Source of the DNA: Planctomycetota bacterium
GTDB taxonomy: Bacteria; Planctomycetota; UBA1135; UBA2386
NCBI GenBank assembly: GCA_947455805.1
Contig: CANGSN010000132.1
Location: forward strand, 1 to 7,638
Length of the DNA stretch: 7,638 nucleotides
Direction: 5' to 3'
Under the pieces are notes generated by a model that saw only the letters and a program-made list of their open reading frames with translations, made no database searches and was not told the DNA's origin. The position numbers and the translations under genes are program-made. Below are positions 5,472-7,638 of this stretch, piece by piece. The first letter of the stretch is position 1, and each line of letters opens with the position of its first letter.

Positions 5472-6824
5472 TCAGCGCGGACCGCCGGGCGGGGTCAGCT
5501 TGCCCATCGCGGACTCGCGCTGCTGCAGCAAGAACTGCAGACGACGCTCCTGACCGACCGGCGGCACGAACGGTTCGCGGCGAGGCTGCTGGCGAGCTCG
5601 GTCGTAGACGGCCATCAGCGCATCGACGTGCGTCTCGAGGCTCGGGGACGGCGGTGGGCGCCGATCTCGCAGTTGGTGCCAGAGATCCGGTTCGTCGACG
5701 AAGCGCTGCATCGCCGCGGCAAGGTCCTGGTCGTCACCGGCGCGCGTGCGCAGCCCTGCCTCGCCGGCACGCTCGGCCACGGCGCCTAGGTCGCTGGTGA
5801 TGCACGGCAGTCGCAGCTCGAAGCACTCGTCGAGCACCAGGCCGTAGGTCTCGAGGCACGTGCTGGGGAACACGCCGACATGCGGCGCCGCGGCGTGCAA
5901 CTGGGCAGGAGTGAACGGTCCGTAGAGCACGATCGGCAGGTCGTGCGCCAGGGCTCGCAGTTCGCGTTCGTATTCGGGGCTCTCGAAGCCGCCGAGCACG
6001 TGCAGTTCGACGCGACCAGGCCGCGCGGCAAGCAGCCGCCGGAACGCCCGCACCAGTACCTCGGCGCCCTTGTGGCGGCCAATGCCACCCCAGAAGGCGA
6101 AGCGCACCGGCGCACCGGCGGACGGCACTGGTAGCGGCGGCATGCCGCGAAAGCGCGGCCGATAGCCCAGCGGTAGCACTTCGTAACGATCGCGCGGCAC
6201 CCCGGTCGTCCGGCTCAGCAGGTCGGCCGTACTGCCGACGGCGACCAGCACCGCGGCGGCGAGGGAAAGCTCGGCGCGGTACTGATCGGCGTAGAGCTCG
6301 ATGCCGTCGGCGATCTCGCCCGGCGATTCATAGCCGTAGCGCGGAACACAATCGCCACAGCTGGCGGCGGACAACGGGCGCCGACACGCTTCGTCGCCGA
6401 CGCGGCGACGGAACGCGCGCGGACAACTCGTCCAATAGTCGTGCAGCGTGACGACCGCGGGGATGCCGTGCCGCCAGCAGACCTCGACCAGGTTGCAGGT
6501 GAGGCGCACCCAGTGGTGCACGTGCACGACCGCGGGCCGCCGTTCGACCAGGAAGCGCGCGAACGCCGCCTCGACGCCCGGGTGCCACATCTTGACGTGG
6601 TGGTCGAAGTAGCCGTCGTCGCGATGCACACGATGCACCGGCAGCCCCTGGTGCTCGCCGCTGTCGATCGTCAACCGTTCGCGCCAGTGCTTGGTGCCGC
6701 TCCACACCTCGACCCTCTTGCCCAGCGCCTGCTGTCGCAGCGCTACGTCGAGCGCATACAGCTCGGAACCGCCTTGGCTCTCGGGCGGGAACTGGTGGAT
6801 GACGTGCAGGGCGTCGATCGTCAT
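5472..6824 (-). CDS. GT4-type family glycosyltransferase (GT-B fold)
   Basis: A 450-residue cytoplasmic or membrane-peripheral sugar transferase, probably acting in exopolysaccharide, O-antigen or lipid glycosylation. The N-terminal Rossmann half has HVIHQFPPESQGGSELYALD (7-26; the glycine loop near the acceptor side), VVHVHHWVRLTCN (99-111) and VVTLHDYWTSCPR (124-136). The C-terminal half has FAFWGGIGRHKGAEVLVRAF (242-261), ELHVLGGF (273-280), VLYGPF (299-304) and PSTCLETYGLVLDECFELRLP (320-340). That last stretch contains the GT4 EX7E motif (E325 to E333) and should bind the nucleotide sugar. C134, C147, C156 and C159 form a CxC-like cluster after the DYW segment, seen in some GT4 enzymes. 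I start at ATG 6824, where homology begins (MTIDALHVIHQFPPE); the open frame extends further upstream but runs antisense to the sigma gene. The tail (411-450) is Pro/Gln-rich. A -10-like TATAAC lies 9 nt upstream. No other polysaccharide genes are in view. Confidence 0.92.
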   Translation of the reverse strand: MTIDALHVIHQFPPESQGGSELYALDVALRQQALGKRVEVWSGTKHWRERLTIDSGEHQGLPVHRVHRDDGYFDHHVKMWHPGVEAAFARFLVERRPAVVHVHHWVRLTCNLVEVCWRHGIPAVVTLHDYWTSCPRAFRRRVGDEACRRPLSAASCGDCVPRYGYESPGEIADGIELYADQYRAELSLAAAVLVAVGSTADLLSRTTGVPRDRYEVLPLGYRPRFRGMPPLPVPSAGAPVRFAFWGGIGRHKGAEVLVRAFRRLLAARPGRVELHVLGGFESPEYERELRALAHDLPIVLYGPFTPAQLHAAAPHVGVFPSTCLETYGLVLDECFELRLPCITSDLGAVAERAGEAGLRTRAGDDQDLAAAMQRFVDEPDLWHQLRDRRPPPSPSLETHVDALMAVYDRARQQPRREPFVPPVGQERRLQFLLQQRESAMGKLTPPGGPR

Positions 6825-6833
6825 GCGCGGCTC

Positions 6834-6841
6834 GTTATACT
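6834..6841. promoter_or_regulatory. shared bidirectional -10 core between glycosyltransferase and sigma genes
   Basis: GTTATACT contains TATACT (6836-6841) for the rightward sigma gene, 23 nt before ATG 6865. Read on the other strand it contains TATAAC (6839-6834), 9 nt before the glycosyltransferase ATG at 6824. Each matches TATAAT at 5 and 4-5 positions respectively. It is the only AT-rich spot in the 40-bp gap. No good -35 is present in either direction (TCGATC at 6814-6819 is 3 of 6). The glycosyltransferase message would be almost leaderless. Confidence 0.5.
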
Positions 6842-6864
6842 CTCGCCCCAACCCTCGCCTCGAC

Positions 6865-7467
6865 ATGAGCCAAGAACGCGATTTCGCCGCGGAGATCGTC
6901 GCCGCTCGCCGCGGCGAGCCGAAAGCGCTCGATAGCCTGTTCGCCCGCAACCTGCCGCCGCTCGTCGCCTTCATCCGCGCGCGCTCGGGCAAGGCCATCG
7001 CCGCGCGCGAATCCGCCGTCGACATCGCGCAGTCGGTGTTCCGCGAAGTGCTCGCCGACGCCGAACGCATCGAGCTGCTCGGCGAGGGAGCGTTCCGCAA
7101 CTGGCTGTTCATGCAGGCGACCAGGAAGGTGCTCGACCGCGCCAAGTTCCACGGCCGCGACCGCCGCGACTTCGCCAAGGAGGTCGCCATCCCCGAGGCC
7201 GGCCCGGCCGCCGACGCGCTGCTCGCCTGCTATGCGTCGATCGCGTCGCCGAGCCAGCACGCGGTGGCGAAGGAGGAGCTGGCGCGCTTCGAGGCCGCCG
7301 TGCAGCAGCTGCCGGAGAACCAGCGCGACGCGGTCACCATGTCGCGACTGATGGGCCTCGACTACGCGCAGATCGCCGAGCAGATGGGCAGCAGCGAGTC
7401 GGCGGTGCGCGGCCTCGTCGCGCGTGGCCTCGCCGCCTTGTCGATGCAGCTCGATGCCGACGAGTAG
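6865..7467 (+). CDS. ECF-type RNA polymerase sigma factor
   Basis: A 200-residue alternative sigma factor. Region 2 spans about residues 18-95: EPKALDSLFARNLPPLVAFIRARSG, SAVDIAQSVFREVL (50-63; core-binding helix with the acidic D-x-x-Q pattern) and AFRNWLFMQATRKVLDRAKFHGRDRR (76-101; the W/F-rich -10 recognition helix). A linker with VAIPEAGPAADALLACY follows. Region 4 is at about 136-193: RFEAAVQQLPENQRDAVTMSRLMGLDYAQIAEQMGSSESAVRGLVARGLAAL, with the helix-turn-helix at 165-187. The Q-S/D-x-x-E-V-L style of region 2 is that of planctomycete ECF groups. It differs from the Sigma70_ECF gene at 1078. ATG 6865 is supported by the start of homology and by the TATACT upstream; longer open-frame starts would run through the glycosyltransferase promoter. 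No anti-sigma gene is adjacent: the next gene is convergent and encodes HEAT repeats. Confidence 0.92.
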   Translation: MSQERDFAAEIVAARRGEPKALDSLFARNLPPLVAFIRARSGKAIAARESAVDIAQSVFREVLADAERIELLGEGAFRNWLFMQATRKVLDRAKFHGRDRRDFAKEVAIPEAGPAADALLACYASIASPSQHAVAKEELARFEAAVQQLPENQRDAVTMSRLMGLDYAQIAEQMGSSESAVRGLVARGLAALSMQLDADE

Positions 7468-7496
7468 CGGCGACGACTGACGCGCGCGGCAGCGAC

Positions 7497-7638
7497 TCAG
7501 TTGCCGCCGAGCACCCGGCGTGCCCGGTCGCGCACGCTGGCGTCGGCATCGCCGTCGGCGATCTGCTGCAGCGCCGCGCGCGCGGCCGGTTCGCTGCGGT
7601 GCGACAGCGCGATCACGGCTTCGTGGCGCACGGCCGCC
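7497..7638 (-). CDS. HEAT-repeat protein, C-terminal end (cut by right edge)
   Basis: I translated this from the complement: the last 46 codons and stop (TGA at 7499-7497) of a gene entering from the right. It reads AAVRHEAVIALSHRSEPAAR, then AALQQIADGDADASVRDRAR, then RVLGGN. These are two HEAT/PBS-lyase-type helices with the 'VRxEAxxAL' and 'D.D..VR..A...L' signatures of short bacterial HEAT repeats. Such repeats form curved protein-binding surfaces. The His-Glu pair in VRHEA is also the metal-binding pattern of deoxyhypusine hydroxylase-like and phycobilin lyase-like HEAT proteins, but with only one such pair visible no enzyme can be called. The stop lies 29 bp from the stop of the convergent sigma factor gene. 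The N-terminus and full length are outside the window. Confidence 0.75.
   Translation of the reverse strand, partial: AAVRHEAVIALSHRSEPAARAALQQIADGDADASVRDRARRVLGGN

Noticed and set aside
5464..5475. TGACGGCTTCAG after the DUF5722-like stop, 11/12 identical to the sequence at the sigma gene stop (1663-1674)
   Set aside because: It is only 12 bp including the stop codon, with no extended similarity; probably chance or a composition effect.
2991..5789. A 932-codon plus-strand open frame rich in Arg and Ala
   Set aside because: It runs antisense to the TolB-like gene and out of frame across the DUF5722-like gene. Its composition is typical of GC-driven shadow frames and it shows no domain.
7482..7506. 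CGGCA/TGCCG stem between the right sigma gene and the HEAT gene
   Set aside because: A 5-bp stem with a long loop and no T-tract does not support a terminator.

Overview
The window reads as chromosomal DNA of a very GC-rich bacterium, most probably a planctomycete (Planctomycetota) or a close uncultured relative. The basis is family content rather than a marker gene. There are three ECF sigma factor genes in 7.6 kb, one of them of the Sigma70_ECF (TIGR02999-like) type that planctomycetes carry in large numbers. There are also several small secreted proteins with Sec signal peptides, a kinase-tail-like TPR protein, a DUF5722-type glycosidase-like protein, and almost no Shine-Dalgarno sequences. 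No rRNA, tRNA, CRISPR array or transposase is visible.

Left part (1-1665): an ECF sigma factor gene is cut by the left edge and reads leftward. Across a 220-bp divergent intergenic region lies a rightward pair: a small secreted TPR-like protein (467-1039), followed after 38 bp by a Sigma70_ECF sigma factor (1078-1665). The C-terminal half of the small protein looks like the TPR tail usually fused to planctomycete Ser/Thr kinases, but no kinase domain is present.

Centre-left (1666-3026): a DUF4143-type ATPase with a C-terminal PD-(D/E)XK-like region (1815-2969). It looks inserted. Its ATG directly follows an AT-rich near-perfect 17-bp inverted repeat that contains a promoter-like sequence. 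The whole unit is bracketed by two 36-bp direct repeats (32/36 identical); the left copy is the 3' end of the preceding sigma gene. This is the most unusual structure in the window.

Centre-right (3027-5466): two divergent genes for exported proteins share a 79-bp intergenic region. One is a TolB/WD40-like beta-propeller (minus strand) and the other a DUF5722 family protein with glycoside-hydrolase clan A-like residues (plus strand).

Right part (5472-7638): a GT4-type glycosyltransferase (minus) is divergent from a third ECF sigma factor (plus). Only 40 bp separates them, and this gap holds one TATA-like core readable as a -10 element in both directions. A HEAT-repeat protein enters from the right edge on the minus strand.

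The genes do not form one pathway. The window looks like regulatory (sigma factor) and cell-surface genes, with one probable inserted ATPase cassette. Most other long open frames on both strands are shadows caused by the high GC content.
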